Part shown: one piece after another, positions 26,923 through 34,988 of the stretch
Layout of the letters: each line of letters begins with the position of its first letter
Position numbering within the stretch: position 1 is the stretch's first letter
NCBI GenBank assembly: GCA_900110395.1
Contig: FODP01000006.1
Coordinates: 354,821-418,820, forward strand
Direction of reading: 5' to 3'
Length of the DNA stretch: 64,000 nucleotides
Source: Rhodospirillales bacterium URHD0017
Lineage (GTDB): Bacteria; Pseudomonadota; Alphaproteobacteria; Reyranellales; Reyranellaceae
Program-made: the position numbers and the translations under genes
The notes under the pieces: generated by a model
Seen by the model: the letters and a program-made list of their open reading frames with translations, nothing else
Told to the model about the DNA's origin: nothing
Databases searched by the model: none

Positions 26923-27680
26923 TTCTGCGCCAGCCGGGCATAGCTGCCGTCACGCTGCAGGTCGGCCAGGACGCGGTTGGTCGCGGCCAGCAGCTCGCGC
27001 TGGTCGTGGCGGAAGCCAATCCCGAGCGGCTGCGGATCGTCGGGCACCTGGGCCGCGATCACCAGGCCGGGCGTCTGGCGCGCCAGCCAGGCCGCCACGG
27101 GATAGACCTTCATCACCGCCGTGATGCGCCCGGCGGCGAGATCGACCATGGCGTCCTGGATGCGCGCGAAGGGGTAGACCTTGACGCTGCCGATCTCGCC
27201 CTTCTGCTGCATCCGGACCGCGATGTCGTAGTCGGTGGTCGCCGCCTGCACGCCCACGGAAGCGTTCCGGAAATCGGCCATACGGCGCATGTCGGGCGAG
27301 CGCCGGCCGTCGACCACCAGGCTCAACGTCGTCGTCATGTACGGCGTCGACCAGGCGAGCAGGCGCTGGCGTTCGGGCGTGATGGTGATGCCGCCGACGA
27401 TGCAGTCGTACTGGCCCGCCTGCATCTGCTGCAGGATCGTCTCCCATTCGGTGTCGACGAACACCGCCGCCAGCGACAGACGCGCCGCGATTTCGTTCAT
27501 CAGGTCGACCTCGAAGCCGATCCTCTGCCCGCCGGACACATATTCGAAGGGTGGGTTCACGAAGTAGGTGCCGATGCTGAGCGTGCCCGGCGTCTTTGTG
27601 CGCCCTGTCGGTGGGGCCGTCGAACAGGCACCGACGGCGAAGGCCAATCCCGCAAGGCTGCGCCTCGTCAGACGCGTCAT
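26907..27680 (-). CDS. Periplasmic amino-acid-type binding lipoprotein, probable ligand sensor for the cyclase
   Basis: A 257-residue family 3 solute-binding protein (GTYFVNPPFEY, GFEVDLMNEIA, DCIVGGITITPER) with a short signal and a possible lipobox (VGAC, cysteine near residue 19), so it would be anchored at the membrane. No permease or ATPase is adjacent. Instead its end overlaps the cyclase gene by 16 bases. Binding-protein-like sensors of this kind often feed membrane receptors, so it probably reports on an amino acid or similar compound to the cyclase; this is inference. Confidence 0.8.
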   Translation of the reverse strand: MTRLTRRSLAGLAFAVGACSTAPPTGRTKTPGTLSIGTYFVNPPFEYVSGGQRIGFEVDLMNEIAARLSLAAVFVDTEWETILQQMQAGQYDCIVGGITITPERQRLLAWSTPYMTTTLSLVVDGRRSPDMRRMADFRNASVGVQAATTDYDIAVRMQQKGEIGSVKVYPFARIQDAMVDLAAGRITAVMKVYPVAAWLARQTPGLVIAAQVPDDPQPLGIGFRHDQRELLAATNRVLADLQRDGSYARLAQKWGVP

Positions 27681-27683
27681 CGT

Positions 27684-28787
27684 CTAGGCCGTGCCCCAGA
27701 CCGCGCGGGCGGTGTCGACGATCAGGCCGAGCTTGGCCCATTGCGCGTCCTCGTCGATCGAGTTGCCGCCGGCGACGCTGGCGAAGCCGCATTGCGAGGA
27801 GAGCGACAGGCGCTCGACGTCGACGAAGCGCGCCGCCTCGTCGATGCGCCGTCGCAGATCGTCCGGGCTTTCGAGGACCGGGGTCTTGGTCGACACCAGG
27901 CCGAGCACGACGTGGCGATCCTTCGGGACATGGCGCAGGGGCGAGAAGTCGCCGGCGCGCTGGCTGTCGTACTCCAGGAAAAAGACGTCGACGGGAAAGT
28001 CGTTGAACAGACGCGCCGCCACCGGCTCGTAGCCGCCCGAGGCCATCCAGCGGCTGCGGAAGTTGCCGCGGCAGAGGTGCATGCCGACCGTCAGGCCGGA
28101 GGGACGGCCTTCCAGAATGCGCCGCATCACGCCGACATAGAGGTCCAAGAGCTTGTCGGGATCGCCGCCTTCGGCCCTGGCCTGCTCGCGCACCAGCGGA
28201 TCGCACAGCATCGCCACCGGCACCTCGTCCATCTGGACGTAGGTGCAGCCCGCCTGGGCGAGCTCGGCGAGCTCCGTGCGATAGACCGCGACCAGATCGT
28301 CGAAGTAACGCTGCTGGTCATAGACCGCCGGGTCGAACGGCTGGGTGAATCGGAAGAAGTGGAAGGCGCTTGGCGTCGGTAGCGTCGCCTTGGGCAGCGC
28401 CGTTTTGGTGAACCTCTTCACCCGCCGGTATTCGGCCAGCGTGATCGGCGCGCGGCGACGGATCGGAGCGGCGGCAACGCAGGTCGGCCATTCGAAGCTG
28501 CCGCCCCCGGTGTCGCGGAAACGGAAGAGCGACGGTTCCAGCCGGAAGCCATCGAGGCCTTCGAAGAAGAAGCCGAACCACGAGGTGCGGCCGAACTCGC
28601 CGTCGGTGGCGACCCTGAGGCCAAGCTCCTCCTGGCGGGCGACGACGCGGGCGATCTCGCGCTCCAGCACGGTCTGGTAGTCGGCCGGCGCCGCCTTGCC
28701 GTTGGCGATCGCGGTCGCGGTGTCCTTGAGGATGCGCGGCCGCAGAAGGCTGCCGATGACTTCGGCCCGAAACGGCGGCGCTGTCAT
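27684..28787 (-). CDS. MetE C-terminal-domain-like methyltransferase
   Basis: A 367-residue protein matching the catalytic half of cobalamin-independent methionine synthase. Zinc-ligand-like positions are kept in HLCRGN and in SSQCGF, and the end (VWGTA) is family-like. The N-terminal half of MetE is absent. Such stand-alone proteins may transfer methyl groups to homocysteine from small donors or act as core methionine synthases. The start is ATG at 28787; the open frame upstream has no support. It ends three bases before the binding lipoprotein gene. Confidence 0.75.
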   Translation of the reverse strand: MTAPPFRAEVIGSLLRPRILKDTATAIANGKAAPADYQTVLEREIARVVARQEELGLRVATDGEFGRTSWFGFFFEGLDGFRLEPSLFRFRDTGGGSFEWPTCVAAAPIRRRAPITLAEYRRVKRFTKTALPKATLPTPSAFHFFRFTQPFDPAVYDQQRYFDDLVAVYRTELAELAQAGCTYVQMDEVPVAMLCDPLVREQARAEGGDPDKLLDLYVGVMRRILEGRPSGLTVGMHLCRGNFRSRWMASGGYEPVAARLFNDFPVDVFFLEYDSQRAGDFSPLRHVPKDRHVVLGLVSTKTPVLESPDDLRRRIDEAARFVDVERLSLSSQCGFASVAGGNSIDEDAQWAKLGLIVDTARAVWGTA

Positions 28788-28854
28788 TGCTGTCGCCGGG
28801 GATTGATTGCCAAAAACGCACTCACCCAGGATCGTATGAACATTGCGCCTGCGG

Positions 28855-29478
28855 TCAGCTATTGGTCCAGAGCCGCGTCGTGTAGGCGCCTTCGACGCTG
28901 GCGTCGATCTGGGCGGCGACGTTGGCATCCGCGCCGATGCGCGGCGCGATGATCTTGCCGAAGGAGATGCGGCCGGGCGCCGGCCACGCCTTGGGATCCC
29001 ACAGCTTGGCGCGCACGATCGAGCGGGCGCAGTGGAAGTAGCAGTGCTCGATGTGCACGCGCGTGGCCAGCAGCGCCGGCTTGCCCAGCGAGCTCAGCGA
29101 GCCGACCAGGTCGGCGTCGTCGAAGATCTCCGCCGTGCCCGACACGCGCAGCGTCTCGCCGGTGGCCGGCACCAGGGCGATCAGGCCGATCTTGCCGGTC
29201 GCCAGGATGTTGCTGAGGCCGAAGGCCAGGTTGTTGCCGACGCGCTCGGGGATCAGCAGGGTCTTGGGATCCTCGACCCGGATGAAGCCCGGCTCGTCGC
29301 CCTTGGGCGAGACTTCGATCGTGCCGTCGGCGGCGGTCGTGCCGACCAGGGCGAACGGGCAGCGCTTCAGAAAGTCGATCGACTGCTCGTCGAGGGCGTC
29401 GAGGACCTTGCTGCGCGTGGCGGGGCGCGGTTCGGCGATGACACGGCGAAGGTCGGCGGTCGAGGTCAGGCGGGCCAT
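28855..29478 (-). CDS. FMN-dependent pyridoxamine-phosphate-oxidase-like flavoprotein
   Basis: This 207-residue protein belongs to the PPOX-type split-barrel flavoproteins of the MSMEG_1061 kind (VSPKGDEPGFIRV and NNLAFGLSNIL are typical). It would bind FMN or F420 and reduce a small substrate; which one is unknown. The start is ATG at 29478 with AAGGAA ahead. It lies 67 bases before the MetE-like gene on the same strand. Upstream is a twin-palindrome repeat. Confidence 0.78.
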   Translation of the reverse strand: MARLTSTADLRRVIAEPRPATRSKVLDALDEQSIDFLKRCPFALVGTTAADGTIEVSPKGDEPGFIRVEDPKTLLIPERVGNNLAFGLSNILATGKIGLIALVPATGETLRVSGTAEIFDDADLVGSLSSLGKPALLATRVHIEHCYFHCARSIVRAKLWDPKAWPAPGRISFGKIIAPRIGADANVAAQIDASVEGAYTTRLWTNS

Positions 29479-29580
29479 GGGTTTGTTCCTTGCGAATCGC
29501 TCGCACGAACCATCGGCCATCCGGCGCCGTCTTTCAACTCTTCCGGACCGCGCGCGTCCCGCCCGATCATTGCTGGGAGC

Positions 29581-29638
29581 GCGCCACGCCGTGGCGCTCA
29601 TGCTGTGTGATCCACAAAGATGCGCCACGGCGTGGCGC
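29581..29638. repeat. Twin-palindrome repeat
   Basis: GCGCCACGCCGTGGCGC (29581-29597) and GCGCCACGGCGTGGCGC (29622-29638) are two palindromes that also pair with each other. They are separated by a 24-base spacer whose TCATG...GATC-ACAAAGA core also appears in the element at 48452-48532. It lies between a MarR gene and a flavoprotein gene. Confidence 0.8.
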
Positions 29639-29652
29639 GATGGCAGCAAAGA

Positions 29653-30087
29653 CTATGATTCAAGCCCATCCATGTTGGCGTACAGCCGGCGCAAGGCCGC
29701 CTTCAGGATCTCCGCCTCGCCCGCATTGAAGCCGGCAAGCGCCACCGCCTCGTAACGCTCGGCGATCGGCAGGATGCGCTGGGTGAGGCGCCGGCCTGCC
29801 GGTGCGACATGGAGCACGATGGCGCGGGCATCGTCGGCGTCGCGACGGCGGGCGACCAGCCCCTTCTTCTCCATGCCGTCGACCAGGCGGGTCAGCGTGG
29901 AGACCTCGATCGAGGTGGTGTCGGAGAGATCGCCCATGCGCCGGCCGTCCTGCTCGCGCAGCGCCGCCAGCACGCGCCAGATCTGCAAGGTGGCGCCGAG
30001 CGGCCGCACCTCGTCGTTGAACGCCGTGGCGATGCGCGCGCCGGCGCGGTTCAGCAGGTACGGGAGGTAGGAATCGAGCGGGCCCAT
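29653..30087 (-). CDS. MarR family transcriptional regulator
   Basis: A 144-residue winged-helix regulator (LQIWRVLAALREQ, then a recognition helix near VSTLTRLVDGMEKKGLV and a wing with RRRDADDARA). It is read in the same direction as the luciferase-like gene just upstream, and a MarR-like palindrome (31294-31313) lies before that gene. Autoregulation of a two-gene unit is therefore likely. The start is ATG at 30087; a TTG at 30114 would add nine residues. Confidence 0.83.
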   Translation of the reverse strand: MGPLDSYLPYLLNRAGARIATAFNDEVRPLGATLQIWRVLAALREQDGRRMGDLSDTTSIEVSTLTRLVDGMEKKGLVARRRDADDARAIVLHVAPAGRRLTQRILPIAERYEAVALAGFNAGEAEILKAALRRLYANMDGLES

Positions 30088-30117
30088 TTGCCCGAAATGC
30101 CTAACACGAAACAACTG

Positions 30118-30186
30118 TCATCCCGAGGCCAAAGGCCGAGGGACCTTTCCTGTTACCTCAAAGGTCCCTCGCTGCGCTCGGGATGA
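30118..30186. repeat. Palindromic repeat that forms the 3' end of the luciferase-like gene
   Basis: TCATCCCGAG and the matching CTCGGGATGA end an imperfect inverted repeat whose inner arms CGAGGGACCTTT and AAAGGTCCCTCG pair around a short loop. The stop codon of the luciferase-like gene is the first three bases of the element, so the element is translated. This is a third palindrome family, unrelated to the twin palindromes. Confidence 0.75.
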
Positions 30187-31251
30187 TAGCCTTCGGCTGT
30201 CGAAGTGCGGCGCCACCTCGCGCATGAAGCGGTCCATCTGCGCCTTCACCTCGGCGTGGGGCATCTGGCCGTAGTTGAAGTAGAGGATCACCTCGGCAAT
30301 GCCGGCCTTCTCGACCTGCTTCAGCGTGTCGACGATGTGCTGCGGGCTGCCGCACAGGATCGACTTGTCGGTGAGCTTCTCCGGCCGCATGTCGCGCAGG
30401 ATGTTCACGATGTCGACGAAGTACTTGTAGGTCGGCGGCACCTTCTCGCCCGACGACGAGGGGAACGCCGCGATCAGCGCGTCCTTGAAGTAGCGCACCA
30501 AAGCTTCCTTGCCGTACTGCTCCTCGGCCGGCGTCGAGGCGATGTGCACGAAGTAGGAGCACATGGCGCGCCGCATCGGTCGCTTGTGGGTGCTCTCGCA
30601 GGTGTCCTTGTAGACGCGCACCGCATCGGCCAGCGAGCCATAGACCATGGCGGCGGCGAAGGGCGCGTAGATAACGTTCCAGTCATTCCTGGCGGCCAGC
30701 TCCATCGACGGCCGCGAAAAGCAGGCGACGTAGGGGCGCAAGGGCTTCTGTGCCGGGCGCGGCCGGATCTCGACGTCCTTGAATTCGTAGAACCTGCCCT
30801 TGTGCGACCACTTGCCGGTTTCGGTCCAGGCGCGCCACACGATCTCCAGGCCTTCAGCGAACAGTTCGGCCGATTCATCGAACGAGGCCTGGAAGGGCTC
30901 GTACTCCTTGCGGTCGTAACCGCGGCCGGCGGCGAAGTCGACGCGGCCGCCCGACAACAGATCGAGCGTCGCCCATTCCTCGGCGACATGCAGCGGGTGA
31001 TGCACGGGCAGCAGCGTCACGGCGGGCGCCAGGCGGAGCTTGGTCGTGGCGCCGGCGAGCTGGGCCAGGATGGCCAACGGTGACGCGTTGACGCCCAACA
31101 GGTTGAAATGGTGCTCGCCGATCCAGGCCGAGTTCAGGCCGATCTGCTCGGCATACAGGGCCTCGGCATAGATGTCCTTGATGAAGTCCTCGGCCTGCCG
31201 CGGATTGTTGGGATAGCGGTTGTCACTCAGCGTGAAGTAGCCGAACTGCAT
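30118..31251 (-). CDS. LLM-class flavin-dependent monooxygenase
   Basis: This 377-residue luciferase-like enzyme (WIGEHHFN, LLPVHHPLHVAEEWATLDLLSGGRVDFAAGRGY) probably oxidises a small organic molecule using reduced FMN and oxygen. The family core ends near residue 350 (VAPHF). The last 20-odd residues (SSRAQRGTFEVTGKVPRPLA) are encoded by a palindromic repeat and are foreign to the family. GGAGG lies before the ATG. It is followed by a MarR gene, and the operator-like site upstream suggests induction by its substrate. Confidence 0.83.
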   Translation of the reverse strand: MQFGYFTLSDNRYPNNPRQAEDFIKDIYAEALYAEQIGLNSAWIGEHHFNLLGVNASPLAILAQLAGATTKLRLAPAVTLLPVHHPLHVAEEWATLDLLSGGRVDFAAGRGYDRKEYEPFQASFDESAELFAEGLEIVWRAWTETGKWSHKGRFYEFKDVEIRPRPAQKPLRPYVACFSRPSMELAARNDWNVIYAPFAAAMVYGSLADAVRVYKDTCESTHKRPMRRAMCSYFVHIASTPAEEQYGKEALVRYFKDALIAAFPSSSGEKVPPTYKYFVDIVNILRDMRPEKLTDKSILCGSPQHIVDTLKQVEKAGIAEVILYFNYGQMPHAEVKAQMDRFMREVAPHFDSRRLSSRAQRGTFEVTGKVPRPLASG

Positions 31252-31293
31252 GGCGTTTCCTCCATCCTTGCCCGGAACATGGTCGATTCTCTT

Positions 31294-31313
31294 TTATTTG
31301 TAAATGCAAATAA
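31294..31313. promoter_or_regulatory. MarR-type operator candidate
   Basis: TTATTTG-TAAATG-CAAATAA is an exact seven-base inverted repeat with a six-base spacer in the AT-rich gap between the luciferase-like gene and the divergent cytochrome gene. Length and symmetry suit MarR dimers, and a MarR gene closes the adjacent unit. Confidence 0.55.
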
Positions 31314-31392
31314 TAGTACAGACTTGTGATCCATTGGAACCGGGCGTACGTAACGATCAATAACGACAAGCAAAACCGGGATGGAGATCGCC

Positions 31393-32136
31393 ATGAAGCG
31401 TCTAGTGGTTTTGGCTTTGCTCATGATGCCGCTGCCGGCCGCTTCGCAGACCAGCCCCGCTCTGATTGAACAGGGCAAGGCGTTATTCAACGATGCCAAG
31501 CTCTCGGCCAGCGGCCAGGTCTCCTGCGCCACCTGCCATCCCATGAACGGCCACACCGACAACAAGACCTATGTCGGGCTCGACATCGTGGCCGACGGCG
31601 ATCCCAAGGGCCGTAGCACGCCGACCTTGTGGGGCGCGGGCATCCGCCAGGCCGAATGGTCATGGGCGGGCAACGTCCCGTCGATCGAGACCAACATCAG
31701 GGGCATCATCGTCAATCGCATGAAGGGCGCGGAGCCTGCCAAGGAAACGCTGGATGCGCTGGCGGCCTATGTGAAGTCACTGCCCAATGGGCCGGCGCCG
31801 TTCCTCAACCAGGACGGCATGCTGCGCGACAACGCCCAGGCCGACGCCAAGCGCGGCTTCGCGCTGTTCTCGGGCAAGGCCGGCTGCATGACCTGCCATG
31901 TGCCCGCCTCCTACGACAAAAAGGGGCCTGAGGATGTCGGCAGCGGCGGGCCGTTCAAGGTGCCGTCGTTGCGCAATGTGTCGAAGACCGGTCCGTATTT
32001 CCACGACGGCCGGTTCAAGACGCTCGATGAGGCCGTCACCTTCATGTTCGACGTCTACAAGAAGAAGAACGACAGCAAGGAAACGCTGAGCGACGCCGAG
32101 AAGCGCGACATCGTCGCGTTCTTGCGGACGCTTTAG
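31393..32136 (+). CDS. Di-heme cytochrome c, peroxidase-like
   Basis: A 247-residue periplasmic protein with a signal peptide (MKRLVVLALLMMPLPAASQ) and two heme c sites, CATCH (45-49) and CMTCH (165-169). It has the general layout of bacterial di-heme cytochrome c peroxidases and MauG-like proteins but is shorter than the usual 320 or more residues. The motif GPYFHDGRF is characteristic of the family. The start at 31393 uses GGAG eight bases ahead. It diverges from the luciferase-like gene. Electron donor and substrate are unknown. Confidence 0.82.
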   Translation: MKRLVVLALLMMPLPAASQTSPALIEQGKALFNDAKLSASGQVSCATCHPMNGHTDNKTYVGLDIVADGDPKGRSTPTLWGAGIRQAEWSWAGNVPSIETNIRGIIVNRMKGAEPAKETLDALAAYVKSLPNGPAPFLNQDGMLRDNAQADAKRGFALFSGKAGCMTCHVPASYDKKGPEDVGSGGPFKVPSLRNVSKTGPYFHDGRFKTLDEAVTFMFDVYKKKNDSKETLSDAEKRDIVAFLRTL

Positions 32137-32146
32137 CTTCCATGCT

Positions 32147-32180
32147 CATGCTCCTCCCCGCTTGCGGGGGAGGAAGCATG
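32147..32180. terminator. Bidirectional hairpin between convergent genes
   Basis: CATGCTCCTCCCCGC pairs with the GCGGGGGAGG...AGCATG arm around a two-base loop, leaving one bulged base. The hairpin lies between the cytochrome gene and the LysR gene, which converge. T-runs are poor, so it could equally be a palindromic repeat related to the CTCCCC family. Confidence 0.45.
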
Positions 32181-32184
32181 AATA

Positions 32185-33102
32185 CTAAGCCGCCCGCTGC
32201 GGCTGTTGCTGCTGCTGCACCTCGGCGAGCGAGATGATCCAGTCGCGGAAGGCCTTGATCTTGCGCCGACGGATCGCCTCCGGCGGATAGACCAGGTAGT
32301 AGGCAAGCTCGCTCGACATCTTGAAGTCGAAGGGTATGACCAGCCGTCCCGCCTTGAGGTCGGGCGCCACCAGGGCATGCCGACCCAGCGCCACGCCCAG
32401 CCCGTCCATCGCCGCCTGATAGGCGGCCAGAGAAAAGTCGAAGGAAACGCCGCGCGTGGAATCGACGCCCTTGACCCCCGCGGCGGTCAGCCAGATCTGC
32501 CAGTCATCCGGGAAGTTGCCGATATGCAGCAGCGTGAAGCGCTTGAGGTCGGCCGGCTTCTTCAGTCCGGTCGGCCCCTTGACCAGCGAGGGTGCGCAAA
32601 CCGGCATGATGTCCTCGCTCAGCAGCCGTTCCGCCGTGAGCGAGGGCCACTGCCCGCGACCGTAGCGGATACCGATGTCGACGTCCTCACGGCCGAAGTC
32701 GACCAGCCCGGTACTGGTGCTGACGCGCACGTCGATCTCGGGATTGGCGCGCTGGAAACCACCCAGCCGCGAGACCAGCCACTTCATGGCGAACGACGCG
32801 GTGGTGGTGACGGTGAGATGCCCGCCGCGATCCTTCTGCAAAAGCTTCTCGGTCGCTTCGTTCAATTGATCGAACGCCGCACGCACCGCCGGCAGATAGG
32901 CCTGGCCTGCCTCGGAGAGCAGCAGCGAGCGATTGCGGCGCACGAACAATTTTAATCCGAGGCGCTGCTCCAGCCCGCGCACCTGGTGGCTGATCGCGGC
33001 CTGGGTGACGGAAAGCTCGTCGGCGGCATCGGTAAAGCTCATATGGCGGGCGGCGGCTTCGAAGGCGCGCAATCCATTGAGCGGCGGCAGGGTTCGCTTC
33101 AT
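32185..33102 (-). CDS. GcvA-like LysR transcriptional regulator
   Basis: A 305-residue LysR protein with an N-terminal helix-turn-helix (FTDAADELSVTQAAISHQVRG, first part of residues 24-44) and a C-terminal ligand domain typical of GcvA-type members (DVDIGIRYGRGQWPSL). The start is ATG at 33102 with AAGGGA ahead. The C-terminus holds a glutamine run (QQQQQPQ). It diverges from a DUF1127 gene and may control it, as divergent LysR genes often do. Confidence 0.85.
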   Translation of the reverse strand: MKRTLPPLNGLRAFEAAARHMSFTDAADELSVTQAAISHQVRGLEQRLGLKLFVRRNRSLLLSEAGQAYLPAVRAAFDQLNEATEKLLQKDRGGHLTVTTTASFAMKWLVSRLGGFQRANPEIDVRVSTSTGLVDFGREDVDIGIRYGRGQWPSLTAERLLSEDIMPVCAPSLVKGPTGLKKPADLKRFTLLHIGNFPDDWQIWLTAAGVKGVDSTRGVSFDFSLAAYQAAMDGLGVALGRHALVAPDLKAGRLVIPFDFKMSSELAYYLVYPPEAIRRRKIKAFRDWIISLAEVQQQQQPQRAA

Positions 33103-33222
33103 CGCTGTCCCTTCACATGAGGTATTCTTATCAAAACAGGACAAAGGGTTGTTTGTAAAGGACGGCTGTGGAGCCCAAATCCCCGATCATCAAGGCATCA
33201 CTTTCATTCGGGGAGTAATCCC

Positions 33223-33426
33223 ATGGCTGACCTCTCTCTTCACTACACGTCCAAGGCGCCGCTGGCCGGCACCTACACCGCGTTCAACCAGATCTTCGCC
33301 ACCTGGCGGCGGCGCGCCAAGGAGCGCAGGGAGCTCGCCAGCCTCGACGCCCGCACCCTGCACGACCTCGGTTTGAGCTCCAGCGACATCAATTTCGAGG
33401 TCAACAAGCCCTTCTGGCGCAGCTGA
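33223..33426 (+). CDS. DUF1127 mini-protein (YjiS-like), 67 residues
   Basis: A small basic protein with the DUF1127 pattern: an Arg-rich helix (TWRRRAKERRELASLD) followed by TLHDLGLSSSDI. Some DUF1127 proteins bind RNA and influence phosphate, carbon or nitrogen responses in alphaproteobacteria. GGGGAG lies before the ATG. A strong terminator follows, and a shorter relative is encoded 170 bases downstream. Confidence 0.85.
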   Translation: MADLSLHYTSKAPLAGTYTAFNQIFATWRRRAKERRELASLDARTLHDLGLSSSDINFEVNKPFWRS

Positions 33427-33486
33427 CGCGAATCCGGAGCCGGCCCGTTTGTTACCCTGCGCGGGCCTTACCCTCTCCGGACACTG

Positions 33487-33530
33487 GCCGGCGGTCGATC
33501 CTCAGCCTCCCTGTCGACCGCCGGCTTTTT
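33487..33530 (+). terminator. Strong intrinsic terminator after the DUF1127 gene
   Basis: GCCGGCGGTCGA and TCGACCGCCGGC form a perfect 12-pair stem with a 15-base loop, followed by TTTTTCTTTC. Confidence 0.9.
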
Positions 33531-33595
33531 CTTTCTGAGAATTGCCCCTCACGGGCCGGATAGAGTGATTCCGGCGGCGCTGCTTTTATGCCGCC

Positions 33596-33754
33596 ATGAC
33601 CCCTCAGCTTGTCCGGCAATTGCTGCGTGAATGGCGTCGTCGCGTGCGCAGCCGCCGCGAGATCGCAACGATTGCCTATTGCACCCAGCGCGACCTCGGG
33701 CTCAGCGCCAGCCAGATGCGTTTCGAGGCACAAAAACCATTCTGGCGTCCCTGA
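33596..33754 (+). CDS. Second DUF1127-like mini-protein, 52 residues
   Basis: Reading from ATG at 33596 gives 52 residues with an Arg-rich helix (REWRRRVRSRREIATI) and an end DLGLSASQMRFEAQKPFWRP, closely matching the end of the 67-residue protein upstream (DLGLSSSDINFEVNKPFWRS). It is therefore a tandem paralogue, independently expressed because the terminator at 33487-33530 separates the two. The ribosome binding site is weak. Confidence 0.7.
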   Translation: MTPQLVRQLLREWRRRVRSRREIATIAYCTQRDLGLSASQMRFEAQKPFWRP

Positions 33755-33776
33755 TATTTTCTGCTAGAGGCGGCGG

Positions 33777-34988
33777 ATGGCCCTGTCCGACCTCCAGATC
33801 CAGACATTGGCGCGCGACGCCGTGCAGCGTGCGGCCGCCGGCGACTTTGCCGGCGCCGAACCCCTGCTGGCGCAGGTCGCCGACGCGCGGCCCAACTCCG
33901 GGCAAGCGCTGCACCTTCTCGGTCAGGCGCGTTTGAAGCTCGGCCGCTTCGCCGAGGCCCGCGAGCCGCTGGAACGCGCCGCCAAGTTCCTGCCCAAGGA
34001 AGCCGCGGCCCAGGTCAACCTGGCCGGCTGCCTGTCGGTGCTTGGCGATCATGCGGCCGCACTAGCGGCCCTCGATCGCGCTCACCGCCTGAAACCCGGC
34101 GATGCGGCGATTGCCCACAACAAAGGTCGAGCGCTCGAGGCGCTGCGTCGTCCCGACGAGGCCGAGCATGCCTACAACGAAGCCTTGTCGATCGACCATC
34201 GCCTGATGCCCTCGCTATCGGCACGCGCCAACCTGCTGGCGGCGCGCGGCGACTGGATGGGTGCGCTGGCCGACCTCGACATGGCGTTGACCAGCCGGCC
34301 CAACGATCCGCCTCTGCGCCTGCGCCGCGGCGAGCTACTGCTGCGCCAGGGCGACTGGCTGCGTGGTCTCGGCGACTACGAGGCGCGGCTGGAGATCGCC
34401 GGCGACCGCTACACGCCTGACCTGCCGCGCTGGCAGGGTGAGCCTGTGACGGGCCGCCTGTTGATCTACCCCGAGCAGGCCGACATCGAGAGCGATGCTG
34501 CGCTGCGCGACACGCTGATGCTGGCGCGCGGCGTCGATGGGATCATCCAGTGCGCGCCGAGGCTGGCGAAATGGCTGGCCATGCCGACGATCGAGCGCGG
34601 CGCGGCGCTCGATGGCTTTGCCGCAGCGGCACCGCTGCGCAGCCTGCCGCACCTTCTGGGCTGGACGCTCGATTCCCTGCCGCCGCTTGTCCCGACGCGG
34701 CGCGCGCCCGGGTCGGGTATCGGCTGGTTCAGCCAAGCCGAGCCGCCGGCCGGCCTCGACCTCGAACGCAATCCCGACGAACTGACGCGATGCCGTCTGG
34801 TGGTCGGCGGCGATACCTGGCCGACGCATCTCGCCGCACGGCTCGGCATTCCTACGATCGTCCAGTTGCCGCCTGGCGCCGATTGGTTGTGGGGACCTCA
34901 GCTCGGGCCTTCACCCTGGTATCAATCCGCTGAAGTCCTGCCGGCTGGTGACGACGCCGCGCTGGAATCGCGGCTCGCGGCGTCCTGA
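33777..34988 (+). CDS. TPR protein with degenerate glycosyltransferase-like C-terminus
   Basis: A 403-residue protein. The first half (about 5-210) is made of TPR repeats ([40 protein letters not shown], and so on). The last part ([20 protein letters not shown], then [10 protein letters not shown]) resembles the end of TPR-linked glycosyltransferases of the ADP-heptosyltransferase kind, but the central sugar-nucleotide part is short. It may be a scaffold or an inactive relative. Its end overlaps the convergent RND gene by 67 bases, an unusually long antisense overlap. Confidence 0.65.
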   Translation: MALSDLQIQTLARDAVQRAAAGDFAGAEPLLAQVADARPNSGQALHLLGQARLKLGRFAEAREPLERAAKFLPKEAAAQVNLAGCLSVLGDHAAALAALDRAHRLKPGDAAIAHNKGRALEALRRPDEAEHAYNEALSIDHRLMPSLSARANLLAARGDWMGALADLDMALTSRPNDPPLRLRRGELLLRQGDWLRGLGDYEARLEIAGDRYTPDLPRWQGEPVTGRLLIYPEQADIESDAALRDTLMLARGVDGIIQCAPRLAKWLAMPTIERGAALDGFAAAAPLRSLPHLLGWTLDSLPPLVPTRRAPGSGIGWFSQAEPPAGLDLERNPDELTRCRLVVGGDTWPTHLAARLGIPTIVQLPPGADWLWGPQLGPSPWYQSAEVLPAGDDAALESRLAAS

